A stretch of 64,000 nt of DNA from Macropodus opercularis (Eukaryota > Chordata > Actinopteri > Anabantiformes > Osphronemidae), in NCBI GenBank assembly GCA_030770545.1, contig CM061099.1, positions 14,515,001-14,579,000 on the forward strand, given 5' to 3'. Positions 29,501 through 37,835 of this stretch are shown here, in pieces (position 1 is the stretch's first letter; every line of letters begins with the position of its first letter). The notes under the pieces are model-generated. The model saw nothing but the letters and a program-made list of their open reading frames with translations. It was not told the DNA's origin and did no database searches. The position numbers and the translations under genes are program-made.

Positions 29501-32500
29501 TATAGGCACACAATTGTCCGGCCTCTGGTTGGTTGAGAGCAGCGTATACAATGTCAAACCACACTTGTTTTGAGAAGTGTCATCACAGCGAGAGGATGAA
29601 TGATCTTAGCACTTTGCAAAGTCATTTCAAGACATGCCACTACTTTGTCATTTGCCCTTCTCTTCAACTTGAGGAGTCAATATCCTGGGGCTAATTTAAA
29701 ACAGTTGTCTTTATCACTGTGAGAGAGAGGAACAATGTCAAAAAGTCACCATGTGACAGAATAGTTCTGGATCGCTTGGAAATTTATTGGAGCCATAAGC
29801 CTTAATTTACAGGGGAAGGTTACAAAGCAGGCAATCACCTTTGATCGGGCCCATAAACAGCAGCCAGTCAATGCTGCTGCTCATCAATCTGTCACTCAAA
29901 AATTCAAAGGGTTGACATCACAGGTCAAAAAACACATTTGTTTCTTGAATGGAAGTGAAGCTAGACAGGATCCAGCCAATAGTGTGTCAAGACGTGATTT
30001 TTCCCTGACAGCTGGTAGCACAAAGAGAACATTATCTCTAAACACAGGCCGTTTATCTATGTAAGGATGATTGCACCTGGTTTTCATCATTTATTCATTA
30101 CAAGTTCATATATGGCGATGCAGGAAAATAATTATATTAAACTTTACTTGTGGTTTATGGATATTATAGACGTAAAGTCACCTATAATCAGAAAGACAAA
30201 AGACAAACCTCAAACTGTAACGTTACACATAAAATTAGAATACCAGCTTTTCTAGCAAGCATTTCCTTGGTTTAACTGACATCATGATGAGGAAAACACA
30301 TGCAGACTGGTAGTTGCAGCATGAGTCAATCAATACCTTGTAGGACACGTAAACAAAACACATCACTAGTCCTGAGAAGCCAAATGAATAAATTATACAT
30401 ACGAATAAAGCTTTTACATGCACCATGAAGATCTGCGTTAAAACAGTCAACTACAGTAAGAATATATAACATATAGCACAAAAAACAATCCCAATCTCAG
30501 AAAGCTGTTATGATTACCAAGTCTGAAAGGCTCTACATAGTTCAGCCCCATCAAGGGAAAATGTCAATATGTCAATCCAGGATTGACTCTTCACAAAGTC
30601 TTTGCAAAAATAAACCCAGTCTGTCAACACGACTGAAGCTAAGGCACATGTTTAAGCATGCATTCTGAAAACCACAAAAATGTTTATAGCTCTGATATTC
30701 CCAAACTATAGCACTATAGCAATAAGGTTAAGCTGATCTTTCAGTAACCTGAAAATACTTTTCATGACAAAAGCTCAAGATGTTTCTCTGATTTTTCTAT
30801 CAGGAACTTTTTTTCAATTTACCATTTGTCATCAACTTTGATTGTACTTTGTTCCAGTAGACAAATTAATCATTAGACAGTGTTAAGTAGTAAACCTGTT
30901 AAATATGCAAATGTCAGCATTTTGATTATTGACATGTCAGCTTAGAGCCGTCACAGAGTTTCTCATTATATCCTTCTACAAAGACGAAATTAAACCATTA
31001 AGTTAGTTGTATCATCCAATGATAAACCAGCAAGACACAAAACCTAGAGGTGTCAATAATTAATTTAATATCCATCCATCCATCCATCTTCTTCCGCTTT
31101 TCCCCGAAGGGGTCGCGGGCGTGCTGGAGCCTATCCCAGCTGGCTTTGGGCGAGAGGCAGGGTACACCCTGGACAGATCGCCAGTCCATCGCAGGGCCAC
31201 ATATATAGACACACAATCACAGTCATACACACACTCACACCTATGGGCAATTTATTTTTTTTATTATTATCGATTGCTACCAACATCAACCAGCATTTTT
31301 AAAGTTGCTGCATGTCCTCAGAATAAGAACGATCACATCAAAGCCTTTAATAGCTTCCCTGACAACTGTCAGCCCAGTCTTTACAGCCTTGTTTTTGTCA
31401 CTAGCAGCAGATCTGGCTGAGCATTTCAAATTTAAACTGCGAAATTTGACCACGTGTAAAGACGTAAACCATTTGCATACACGTTGTGAAAGGTCATCAT
31501 TTGCACATGGCAAAAAGTTAGTATACTGCATGTAGAACACAAAACACATTTGTAGTTACTTTTTCATCACTCACACCAGTTGCTGATTATAGACTCAAAT
31601 GCTGCAGCTCTAACTCACTACTGTGCAGTGGGACGTTAGAAGAGTTTCTACACGCACTGACTATCTCGTACAGTATAACGAAGTGGTATCCCCACATGTC
31701 TAGTGAGGTTAAAATCCTCATTACTTGCCGTGGCCAGACCCCAGTCCCTTTGAAATGACACTGCCTAATTAGTGACGACAAATGACTGCAGAGTTAATTA
31801 ACACGAACGCTCCTTAAGGGGCATTATCAAATGTTTAAGAAATTAACAGATTGCCAGTTCACCAGTTCTATGTAATTGATTTGTTCCCATTCAGGTGATG
31901 AACTCTCTCCCCATCTTTCCCCATCCATTTAACTTATCACCCGGGAACACTTTAAAGGGGAACTTTATAGTGTCCAGCTCTGAGCACAGGCTGAATCACA
32001 GAGCGACTATCAGAATCACTGCTGTAGTGACTGCGGCCGAATGTTTTCCTCCTAATGAGGTGGCAGTTTGCTATTTAGTTGCAACTCATAAATACAGGCT
32101 GTCTCAAAATTAGACAAGCACTGTGTAGTAAGCTGTGATGGAGGTGACACACAGTAAAAGAAATGGAGGAGGCAAAGAAGCAGAGCTGATGTGGATTTTC
32201 TACATAAACAGGCCAGCGTGAATCACAGGCATATTTCCACTTAAAGCCAGCCATGTAGCAGGAGCATGCCTCACGAAGCATTAGCGACTAATTCAGAAAG
32301 CCATTCAGCCTGGTCGCTTTTAATTAATCTCATACTTGAGTGTTGATGGCAGTCGTTCCTCTCTCTGTCCTCAGCTTTGGCACTGTCCCCATAGATTTGG
32401 ATGAGAAGTAATGGCAAGGATGGTGAGGATGTAATACTGGTAAAACTAAAGCCACTTTAGCATTTGGTTTTAAAAAAGCACAACCAGTTCTTCTAAGCAA

Positions 32501-35500
32501 CACAATTTTGGAAGTGAATCGGTTGTTAAGGACATGTATGATGTGTAGCACATGTTCATATAAACTACTATACATTTTCTGTTTACACTATTGCCGGATG
32601 GTGTTTCAAACCGAGAAAAAAAAAACATTTCATGACTCTAAGCTACTTTCTTATTATGCAAAAATCCACATTAGCTCAACTAAAAAGCAAAAAAAGGACA
32701 AGTTGCGTAAAGCTTTCCATGTCCTTGCCACTTAAATGCTAAGGTCATGCCCAGACCATTAGAGTATCAAGAAAGCAGTGACATCTGTCTGTCGGAGAAC
32801 GGGGAACAGAACAGAGGAGCTGAGACAGAAACGAGAGCAGTGGAGCGTGGCTCCAGGATTTAGATCAGCAAGATTTGCATCATTGCCATGTCTTTAGACA
32901 GGGCAAGTCTAATCTCTAGCAGACAGGCTTAAGAAAGGAAAACCTGCCTGTTGTGTCTTTGCAGATAGGGATGTGAGTAATTAGCATAGTTAATAAGAGA
33001 TGGTTTGTGAAGTCATATTCAAAGGTTTTAAGTCTACGGGGAAAATAACGCAATAATATGAAGAAAGCAATGCAAGCATACACAACTATGTCAAAGTTCA
33101 CCCACATACGACGGCAAGAAAAAGTAAACTATTTGTGAATTCCTAAGCTGGTGTGGGTGTTCTGCATAAATACAGTTTTTACCATTGCAACAAATATCGA
33201 CAAACTACTGTAGTTCTATTGACATCCAGTGTGAATGGTCATCATTAGGGATGATTGGGATCAGGTCCTGGGCTCCAACTACGCCACTCAATGGCAAGGA
33301 GTCCAGGTAAAGGCACAGCAAGAGAAGTAGAGTAGCAGTAAAATCCATATCATATGTCTGTATATGTTTCAGGTTCTAATTTCAAAGATGATGGATAAGT
33401 CAGTTTGGCAGCTGAACATAATCTTCTACATACTGCACTTTTAATGAATTACAGCTGTCAGCAATCATGGACATTGTTTTCTCAGCTAATTTTAAGCATC
33501 AGTTCCATTTTTCCCTCATTATCCACACCGGAAAAACAGCAGAAGTTAAGCTGATAGGAGTGCATTCGCTCATTGCATTCCCCATTTCAGAGGCTGCCAA
33601 CATTTCCTAATGACTGCAGCCCTTCTAAATTATTGAAAAAGCCTAAGCACCTCAGCAGCTACAGAAATGGCTATTAACCTTGGTGAAGCGATATTCAAAT
33701 CCAGTTAGCGCCAACTTCGTCCTCCAGTATCCCTTGCGGGGAGGAAATGTAAATGTGTTCCTGCTGAGACAGATGGGGAAGCCGCCCGTCGTTTGAAGTT
33801 CTAGCAACAGAAGTCGTTGCGAGCAGAGGGTCCTCCAGCCCCCACTGTAAAATATTCAGGACTTAGTCTCATTGTGATACCTCTCTTCCCAGTTATTCCC
33901 TTCAAACCATGCTGGGATTTAACACTGCTGGGTTATTACTAAGCAGAAACACACAACACCTTACAAAAAATAAAAACTCCGCAAACGTTTACAAATTCAC
34001 CACTGTGCTGCGACAGTGAAAAACAGCCTGAGGATTATCTCGCTGTGCAGACAAGAATTCAGGAGATTTGATTTATGAGAGAGAGAGCGAGAGAAAGCAA
34101 GAAAAAAACCCACAACATCCCTTTCACCCTTTAAGAGCATCCATCTGAATATTGTGATGTCTTCTCTATTGTTATTTACAAATCTTTGCAAGTCGATTTC
34201 CTCATCTTCACTGACATGCTGTCAAAGCTGATTTGAGTATATTGAGGAGATACCAGGCTGTCCATCAGCCCAGGCTAATGCTGTGCTCCAGACCATACAG
34301 AATCCCTGATGATTATTCTTATCACCTGGCAAAGAGAGAGAAGGGGGGAGAGAACAGGAGCAAGACACCCGAGAACGGAAGGGAACCAGGTAAAACAGCC
34401 AGTGAAGGTGAGATTAGGAGCAACAGTTTATTTTCTTATGTCCCTGTCTAATGTACTAGAGAGTAAAACAATGTATCATGGCAGACATTATACACTGCGT
34501 GAAGGCCTGTATGCATGTACGGTAGATGAAGGGTGTACATGCTTCAGAGTAGTGAATACAGTTATTTTATTTCACTTCTTTATTAAACCTTACTTTACTT
34601 AATTTAACAGAATATTTACTCTGACTTTCTGCAGCTAAAATTAAGGTTTATCTTATTTCTTAAAATGTTTAGAACTGTTAATATGTATTTAAATACTAAG
34701 GAAACATGTAAGGAAATGAAATTTTAACTATTTTAAATTCCATTTCCCCAACAATAATCTGTAAAGTCCCACAGTAAACACCTGTGGTAAATCTGGTCAC
34801 TGTTTGCCCTCAGTGCTGCTTACACTGCCAAACACACTGAACAGAATGTGATTGTGTTCTTATTAAGATGTATTGCTTCCTTAAAACAACATATCCTAGC
34901 TGTTAAAGAGGAGGTCTACAAGGCAACGTGCTCTACTCCACATTTGGCAGGGCCATAAATTAAAATGGCAAATCCTAAAAAAATGTTTTTTGTAGACAAA
35001 AAGTGTCTTGGTAACATATGTATTTTACATTTTAAAGGTTTATATGAATCAGCTGTTGTTTTCTGCACTGACATTTTAAATTGTGTCTGAATGAACACAT
35101 AATATAAAACATCTGAAGCCAGAACAAGAGCTGGGTAGTAATCTATTATAGTTTATATTTTATTATATCAAAAATTATAGTTTTTGATTTTGTAAAACAC
35201 AGTCAACATGTTGCAGCTACCATCTAACACAATATTCCAAGTATTTCCAAACTCCATAACACATTTTAGCTGGCCTTCAAGGGACCAAAAAAACTCAACA
35301 CTATATACTGGGGGTTGTTAGGAAATACACTTTGCCCTTTTGTCCTCTTTCTGCAAATACATATGTACCTACAGAGCCGTTCTCCTGTTCAAAGCTACCA
35401 TTACAACATTTCTTTTTTTTCCCCAACAGGGCTCATTTGCTGTAGAAATAAAAAGTCTCACTGAAATAACAACACAGGGCTTGTATGTAACTAAAAGGAA

Positions 35501-37055
35501 CAGCTCAGAAACAATGTCCCATTTTTAATCAACTTCATACAAACTGTGTAAAATATTAGCATTTGCAGTTTAAGTAACTGGTACTTGGAGATAAAATATG
35601 AACCTTTTCATTAAGAAACAACTTTAAATACATGATAAGAATAATAAAGGCCACCAGAATGGTGTAATGGCTAGCACCATCACCTCACTGATGGATGGAC
35701 CTGAGTTCTGTCAGGTAACACGGAGCCTAATAGCCAAAGACGCTTCACCTTCTGCCGAAAAGGCTTCATTATCTCTGATGAATTGAAGAAGCCTTTATGA
35801 TAAGAAGGTGAAACGAACAGCACCTTTGAAATAAACATGAACTGGATTAACGCAGCAAACACACAGTACTACGGTGTTTAATTCATCAGAAGCATCCTTT
35901 ATCGCTTCACATTTTAAAACATGTGAAGATGGAGGACACAGCAGAATTTAATAACCAAAAGAACTGCAACAATACAGTTACTGAATCAGCGTTTACAAAA
36001 ATCAAACATGTTCCTGCCCTGTCCTAGCAGACACGAAATCCATAATAATTAAACACGTTTTTATACACACACACTGAATAAACAAGATCCCTGTTATTGA
36101 CTGAGAAGAAAATATTAAAGTGATGCACAGTTTATAAAGGAACATGATGATTAATTTGTCTCCAGCAGCTCTCAGCTATGCTGAAGTTTTGAAAATAATT
36201 ACAAAAACACAAGTGTGTTTCTTCCCTGTTACAGTTCATTTGTTTTTTAGTCAATACAGGGCACGGATATTTATTTCTTATTCCATTTGTGGCTTTGGCA
36301 GCATTTGGCCCATTATGTCTGGAACCATTAGATCTACATGCAATGCTGTGTTTGGAAAATAGATTACGACGCAACTCTAATCATTTCCATTGTGTACGTA
36401 GACAAACCTAATCGGATTGCAGTTCGTTTGCTCACAGCCCACAAACAGATACTGGAGGATCAAAGTGCAGAAGTTAACTCTTGCACTGTGGTCTTATCTG
36501 CAATAGAGCTGCAGTCACAAGCTGACACGGTTCAGCTACAGTGAACGATAATTCTCCAACATACTTATAAAATAAATCAGTCTAAGACTTTAAAAAGTCC
36601 GTAAAATACCAACAATGAACATGCAGCACGTTGACGTCAGATAAGGGCTGTTTTGTTTGCGACGTCCATCACTGCATTAATCGCTAAATGAATTTAGTGT
36701 TAACCGTTTTACTCATAATCGCTCGTGTCAGGTGACCAGCGTCTCTTGTCCACTTGCAGTTTTTACAGAAGGTACTGGTCGCTGTGAGCTATTGTTGCAT
36801 GGACTGTCACGCTGTTCAACTTTGATCTGTTAGTCTGTGTCTACGCTCTCAGAAAGCTAACAGGCTAGCGAGTTAGCTACACCAACGTCTCCCCCGAGGC
36901 GACAACAAAGGACGTGCGCCACCGGAGACAGGGGGAGAATAAACTCCCGGCAATGTGACATATCAGAATACCTTGAGTTTGTCAAGAAGTATGTTCTTTG
37001 AGGTAGCTGCCCTCAGTCCTCTCGCTGCAGCCTGAGATGCCATGGATGCCGCCAT
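533..37055 (-). CDS. suclg2: Succinyl-CoA synthetase GDP-forming beta subunit, mitochondrial (3'-truncated by window edge)
   Basis: This subunit pairs with the alpha subunit (SUCLG1) in the mitochondrial matrix and converts succinyl-CoA, GDP and phosphate to succinate, CoA and GTP in the citric acid cycle. Nine exons join in frame (intron phases 0,1,2,0,0,0,1,1,0) into 354 codons. Residues 1 to about 40 are a basic, Ala/Ser/Arg-rich, acid-poor mitochondrial leader. The mature part opens with RRWLNLQEYQSKKLM. The ATP-grasp loop GGRGKG is at residues 89-94. The Mg-nucleotide ligands Asn243 (in EVNP) and Asp257 (in CFDAK) have the 14-residue spacing of E. coli SucC Asn199/Asp213. The CoA-ligase domain starts near NGAGLAM (308-314). 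The wording (CDII, GGKPANFLDLGGGVKE) fits SUCLG2 rather than the ADP-forming paralogue SUCLA2. The start is the first ATG of exon 1, inside a YY1-type initiation context. No stops, frameshifts or missing key residues were seen. The C-terminal ~78 residues lie outside the window. Confidence 0.97.
676..1903 (-). other. suclg2: suclg2 intron 8
   Basis: A 1,228-bp GT-AG intron. No repeat, RNA gene or extra exon was recognised. There is a purine/G-rich patch near 1,480-1,500. Confidence 0.9.
1904..2065 (-). CDS. suclg2: suclg2 coding exon 8 (second metal ligand)
   Basis: Completes codon 253 (Val) and encodes residues 254-306 plus one base of codon 307. It includes VCFDAKINFDDNAEFRQKAV (metal-ligand Asp257), a variable acidic loop around residues 277-286, and KYIGLDGNIACF. 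Acceptor CCCAG|TGG, donor TTTG|GTATGG. Confidence 0.97.
2066..4889 (-). other. suclg2: suclg2 intron 7
   Basis: A 2,824-bp GT-AG intron. It holds an (AAT)n microsatellite (2505-2547) and an A-rich AAATA low-complexity stretch (about 3054-3085). Nothing else was recognised. Confidence 0.9.
2505..2547. repeat. (AAT)n microsatellite
   Basis: An uninterrupted run of about 14 AAT units. Open frames with poly-Leu across it are artefacts of the repeat. Confidence 0.97.
4890..4986 (-). CDS. suclg2: suclg2 coding exon 7 (first Mg-nucleotide ligand)
   Basis: Encodes residues 221-252 plus one base of codon 253. It contains AADQIKRLYDLFLKVDATQV followed by EVNPLGETPEGQ. Asn243 in EVNP corresponds to the metal-binding Asn of the family. 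Acceptor CTCACAG|GCA, donor CAAG|GTACCT. Confidence 0.97.
4987..6344 (-). other. suclg2: suclg2 intron 6
   Basis: A 1,358-bp GT-AG intron of unique-looking AT-rich sequence. No exon, RNA or repeat was recognised. Confidence 0.9.
6345..6434 (-). CDS. suclg2: suclg2 coding exon 6
   Basis: Encodes residues 191-220, EVIDIFQGVQDDQALRMAAN followed by LGFKEPLQRQ. It matches the moderately conserved linker of SUCLG2 (human EQIDIFEGIKDSQAQRMAEN). Acceptor CTACAG|GAA, donor CAG|GTAATG, phase 0 at both ends. Confidence 0.96.
6435..7284 (-). other. suclg2: suclg2 intron 5
   Basis: An 850-bp GT-AG intron, AT-rich. Nothing further was recognised. Confidence 0.9.
7285..7437 (-). CDS. suclg2: suclg2 coding exon 5
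   Basis: Encodes residues 140-190, opening VMVAEALDISRETYFAILMD and including RSCNGPVMVGSPQGGMDIEE. This is one of the most conserved ATP-grasp segments of succinyl-CoA synthetase beta chains. Acceptor TTTAG|GTG, donor AAG|GTATTC, phase 0 at both ends. Confidence 0.98.
8498..8522. repeat. (GT)n dinucleotide repeat
   Basis: About 12 GT units followed by a short G run. A likely polymorphic microsatellite. Confidence 0.95.
8771..8790. repeat. (AAC)n short microsatellite
   Basis: About six AAC/ACA units in an A-rich context. Confidence 0.8.
8940..9030 (-). CDS. suclg2: suclg2 coding exon 4
   Basis: Completes codon 109 (Asp) and encodes residues 110-139, PAVVGELASKMLGFNLTTKQ and on to VKVKT. 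Two AG acceptors lie 8 bases apart (TTCAG|CCCTGCAG|TGG). Only the first restores frame with exon 3 and gives the conserved Asp-Pro-x-Val-Val. The donor is ACG|GTGAGC. Confidence 0.96.
9031..10001 (-). other. suclg2: suclg2 intron 3
   Basis: A 971-bp GT-AG intron with a near-consensus donor (GTAAGTATG). No repeat or RNA gene was recognised. Confidence 0.9.
10002..10101 (-). CDS. suclg2: suclg2 coding exon 3 (ATP-grasp glycine-rich loop)
   Basis: Encodes the rest of codon 76 (Asn) through residue 108 plus two bases of codon 109. It contains KAQILAGGRGKGVFNSGLKG, the nucleotide-binding beta-loop region of the ATP-grasp fold, with GGRGKG at 89-94. The acceptor is TTTCAG|ATGC and the donor is the near-consensus GA|GTAAGTATG. 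Confidence 0.97.
12542..12574. repeat. Perfect inverted repeat, 11-bp arms
   Basis: The arms TCATCATAACG (12542-12552) and CGTTATGATGA (12564-12574) are perfectly complementary around an 11-base loop. It could form a hairpin on either strand. No family was recognised. Confidence 0.85.
15498..15521. repeat. (AGC)n-(GGC)n triplet run
   Basis: A compact AGC run passes directly into GGC units, giving a small GC-rich island in AT-rich intron 2. Confidence 0.8.
18013..18227 (-). mobile_element. Decayed fish interspersed repeat (LINE L2/Maui-like 3' segment), copy B
   Basis: The sequence carries the hallmarks of a very common teleost repeat in order: a 'cctgggttggagtccc' segment, 'tttgcatgttgcttcccc', 'cttcctcccaccgtccaaag', 'ttaaattgcctgtaggcg' and 'tgagtgtaaatagttgtc'. 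It runs opposite to the copy at 31071. It overlaps a 196-codon open frame (17781-18371) that I regard as spurious. Family assignment is from memory and could be another element sharing this tail. Confidence 0.72.
22544..22685 (-). CDS. suclg2: suclg2 coding exon 2
   Basis: Encodes residues 29-75 plus one base of codon 76. It begins CTWLSPRRWLNLQEYQ, which matches the conserved start of the mature beta subunit, and ends LEAAKRL. The acceptor is CTCGCAG after a long pyrimidine tract, and the donor is A|GTGAGT. A second AG 18 bases into the exon, CCCAG|GAGATGG, would break frame with exon 1, so the upstream acceptor is chosen. The mitochondrial peptidase site probably lies near the Arg-Arg-Trp at residues 35-37 (inference). 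Confidence 0.96.
31071..31254 (+). mobile_element. Fish interspersed repeat (LINE L2/Maui-like 3' segment), copy A
   Basis: Begins with a (CATC)n run, then 'cttccgcttttcccc', 'ggtcgcgggcgtgctggagc', 'ctatcccagctggctttggg', 'cgagaggcagggtacaccct', 'ggacagatcgccagtccatc' and 'cacacctatgggcaattt'. This order is characteristic of a repeat dispersed by the thousand in percomorph genomes. It is the best-preserved copy in the window and is truncated after the 'gggcaattt' segment. It has no coding part. Confidence 0.85.
35651..35712 (-). mobile_element. Fragment of the same interspersed repeat, copy E
   Basis: The stretch 'agaatggtgtaatggctagc' followed by 'accatcacctcactg' and 'cctgagttctgtcag' matches the terminal segment of the repeat (the part that reads '...ggtggtgcagtggttagcac...gtcgcctcac' in good copies). 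Only this end is present. It abuts the hairpin at 35741. Confidence 0.6.
35741..35815. repeat. Inverted pair of GAAGCC...GGTGAA hairpin motifs
   Basis: The arms 35741-35767 and 35788-35815 are inverted copies (outer parts CGCTTCACCTTCT versus AGAAGGTGAAACG, inner parts AAAGGCTTC versus GAAGCCTTT) around a 20-base spacer. Each arm, read as GAAGCCTT...AAGGTGAA, can also fold on itself through CCTT/AAGG pairing. The + strand arm reads TGAAGAAGCC...GGTGAAACG, a motif I associate with dispersed fish repeats. Confidence 0.7.
36972..37055 (-). CDS. suclg2: suclg2 coding exon 1 (start codon, mitochondrial leader)
   Basis: Encodes residues 1-28, starting MAASMASQAAARG and ending LLDKLK. It is rich in Ala, Ser, Arg and Lys with a single acidic residue, as expected of a matrix-targeting presequence. 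It ends AAG|GTATTC at phase 0. A second ATG at codon 5 is in frame, but the first lies in the CAACATGGCGGC context typical of housekeeping start sites. Leader sequences diverge fast, so this exon rests on reading frame, position and promoter context rather than residue similarity. Confidence 0.88.
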
Positions 37056-37107
37056 GTTGACGTGGAACCAAAGAGAGATGACGTCGACAACGTGACGTCG
37101 ACGTGAA
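37048..37107 (-). promoter_or_regulatory. suclg2: suclg2 core promoter / initiation region: YY1-type site plus three TGACGT (CRE/ATF-like) elements
   Basis: On the minus strand CAACATGGCGGC (37048-37059) matches the YY1 consensus AANATGGCGGC and overlaps the start codon, a configuration known from TATA-less housekeeping promoters. Upstream, TGACGTGG (37058-37065), TGACGTCGAC (37079-37088) and TGACGTCGAC (37093-37102) form a cluster of CRE/ATF-like sites; the last two are identical and spaced 14 bp apart. No TATA box precedes them. The transcription start is not determined; the 5' UTR is probably short, with some elements possibly transcribed (inference). Confidence 0.65.
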
Positions 37108-37170
37108 CGCGGAGCCTTTTGTGTGTGGTACACACGAAGTACACAGAAACACAGGGTGTTGTTCAGGTCT

Positions 37171-37202
37171 TAATAATAATAGTAATAATAGTAATAATAG
37201 TA

Positions 37203-37274
<72 letters not shown>
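37171..37274. repeat. (TAA)n microsatellite with TAG interruptions
   Basis: About 104 bp of TAA/AAT units, interrupted by AGT/TAG units in the first 40 bases and pure afterwards. It starts 116 bp upstream of the suclg2 ATG. It generates artefactual poly-Asn, poly-Ile, poly-Leu and poly-Tyr open frames on both strands. Confidence 0.98.
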
Positions 37275-37814
37275 GCATTTATATTTTATTTTAATTTTTT
37301 TGATTACCCTCATTAGATATGGGCGTTTGCCCCCGACCAACAAAAAATAAATAAAAATAAAAATTAAATAAAAATCATTCATGTGGACATTTCGACTTTT
37401 TATTATTTAGAAGAATCATGTTCAAGTTTTTCTTTGTTGCTCTGTACCTCTGTAATATAATCACAATACATCTTGGTAGTTGCCAGTGGAGTGGAAATAA
37501 ACACTCAAATTGCTCATTTTAATTGTTTGATTTACATGAAGCGAGTAGTTCACTTCACGCCCCTACACGGATTTTGAATGTTTGAGCAGCTCGAGCTCCA
37601 GAGTGTGACCTTGTGAGTGGGACAAACAATCACTGTGCTCAGCTAAGACATGTTGGTGGGGAGTCGAGCCAGAGAGCGTGGGATGAGTGAGCTGATCTTG
37701 TCTGCATAGCTAAATAGCCCACTCACGCAGTCCTCCAGAGCCCTCATTACATGCTGCATCTTGAAAGGGCAAAAAGGGCAAACCGATCATAAAGAGCAGT
37801 GATTATGACTGAGG

Positions 37815-37835
37815 GAGAGAGAGAGAGAGAGAGAG
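37815..37835. repeat. (GA)n dinucleotide repeat
   Basis: About ten GA units. Confidence 0.9.

Larger units (their letters stand above)
22686..36971 (-). other. suclg2: suclg2 intron 1
   Basis: A 14.3-kb GT-AG intron, the largest of the gene. It contains a well-preserved interspersed repeat (31071-31254), a fragment of the same family (35651-35712), an adjacent large imperfect hairpin (35741-35815) and a T/C homopolymer near 26800. First introns often carry regulatory elements; candidate conserved stretches are at 27060-27245 and 33540-33680 by appearance only. No extra exon was recognised. Confidence 0.88.

Noticed and set aside
36982..37382. Open frames with long poly-Leu, poly-Asn, poly-Ile and poly-Tyr tracts
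   Set aside because: They are translations of the (TAA)n microsatellite on both strands; the minus-strand one also overlaps suclg2 exon 1 out of frame.
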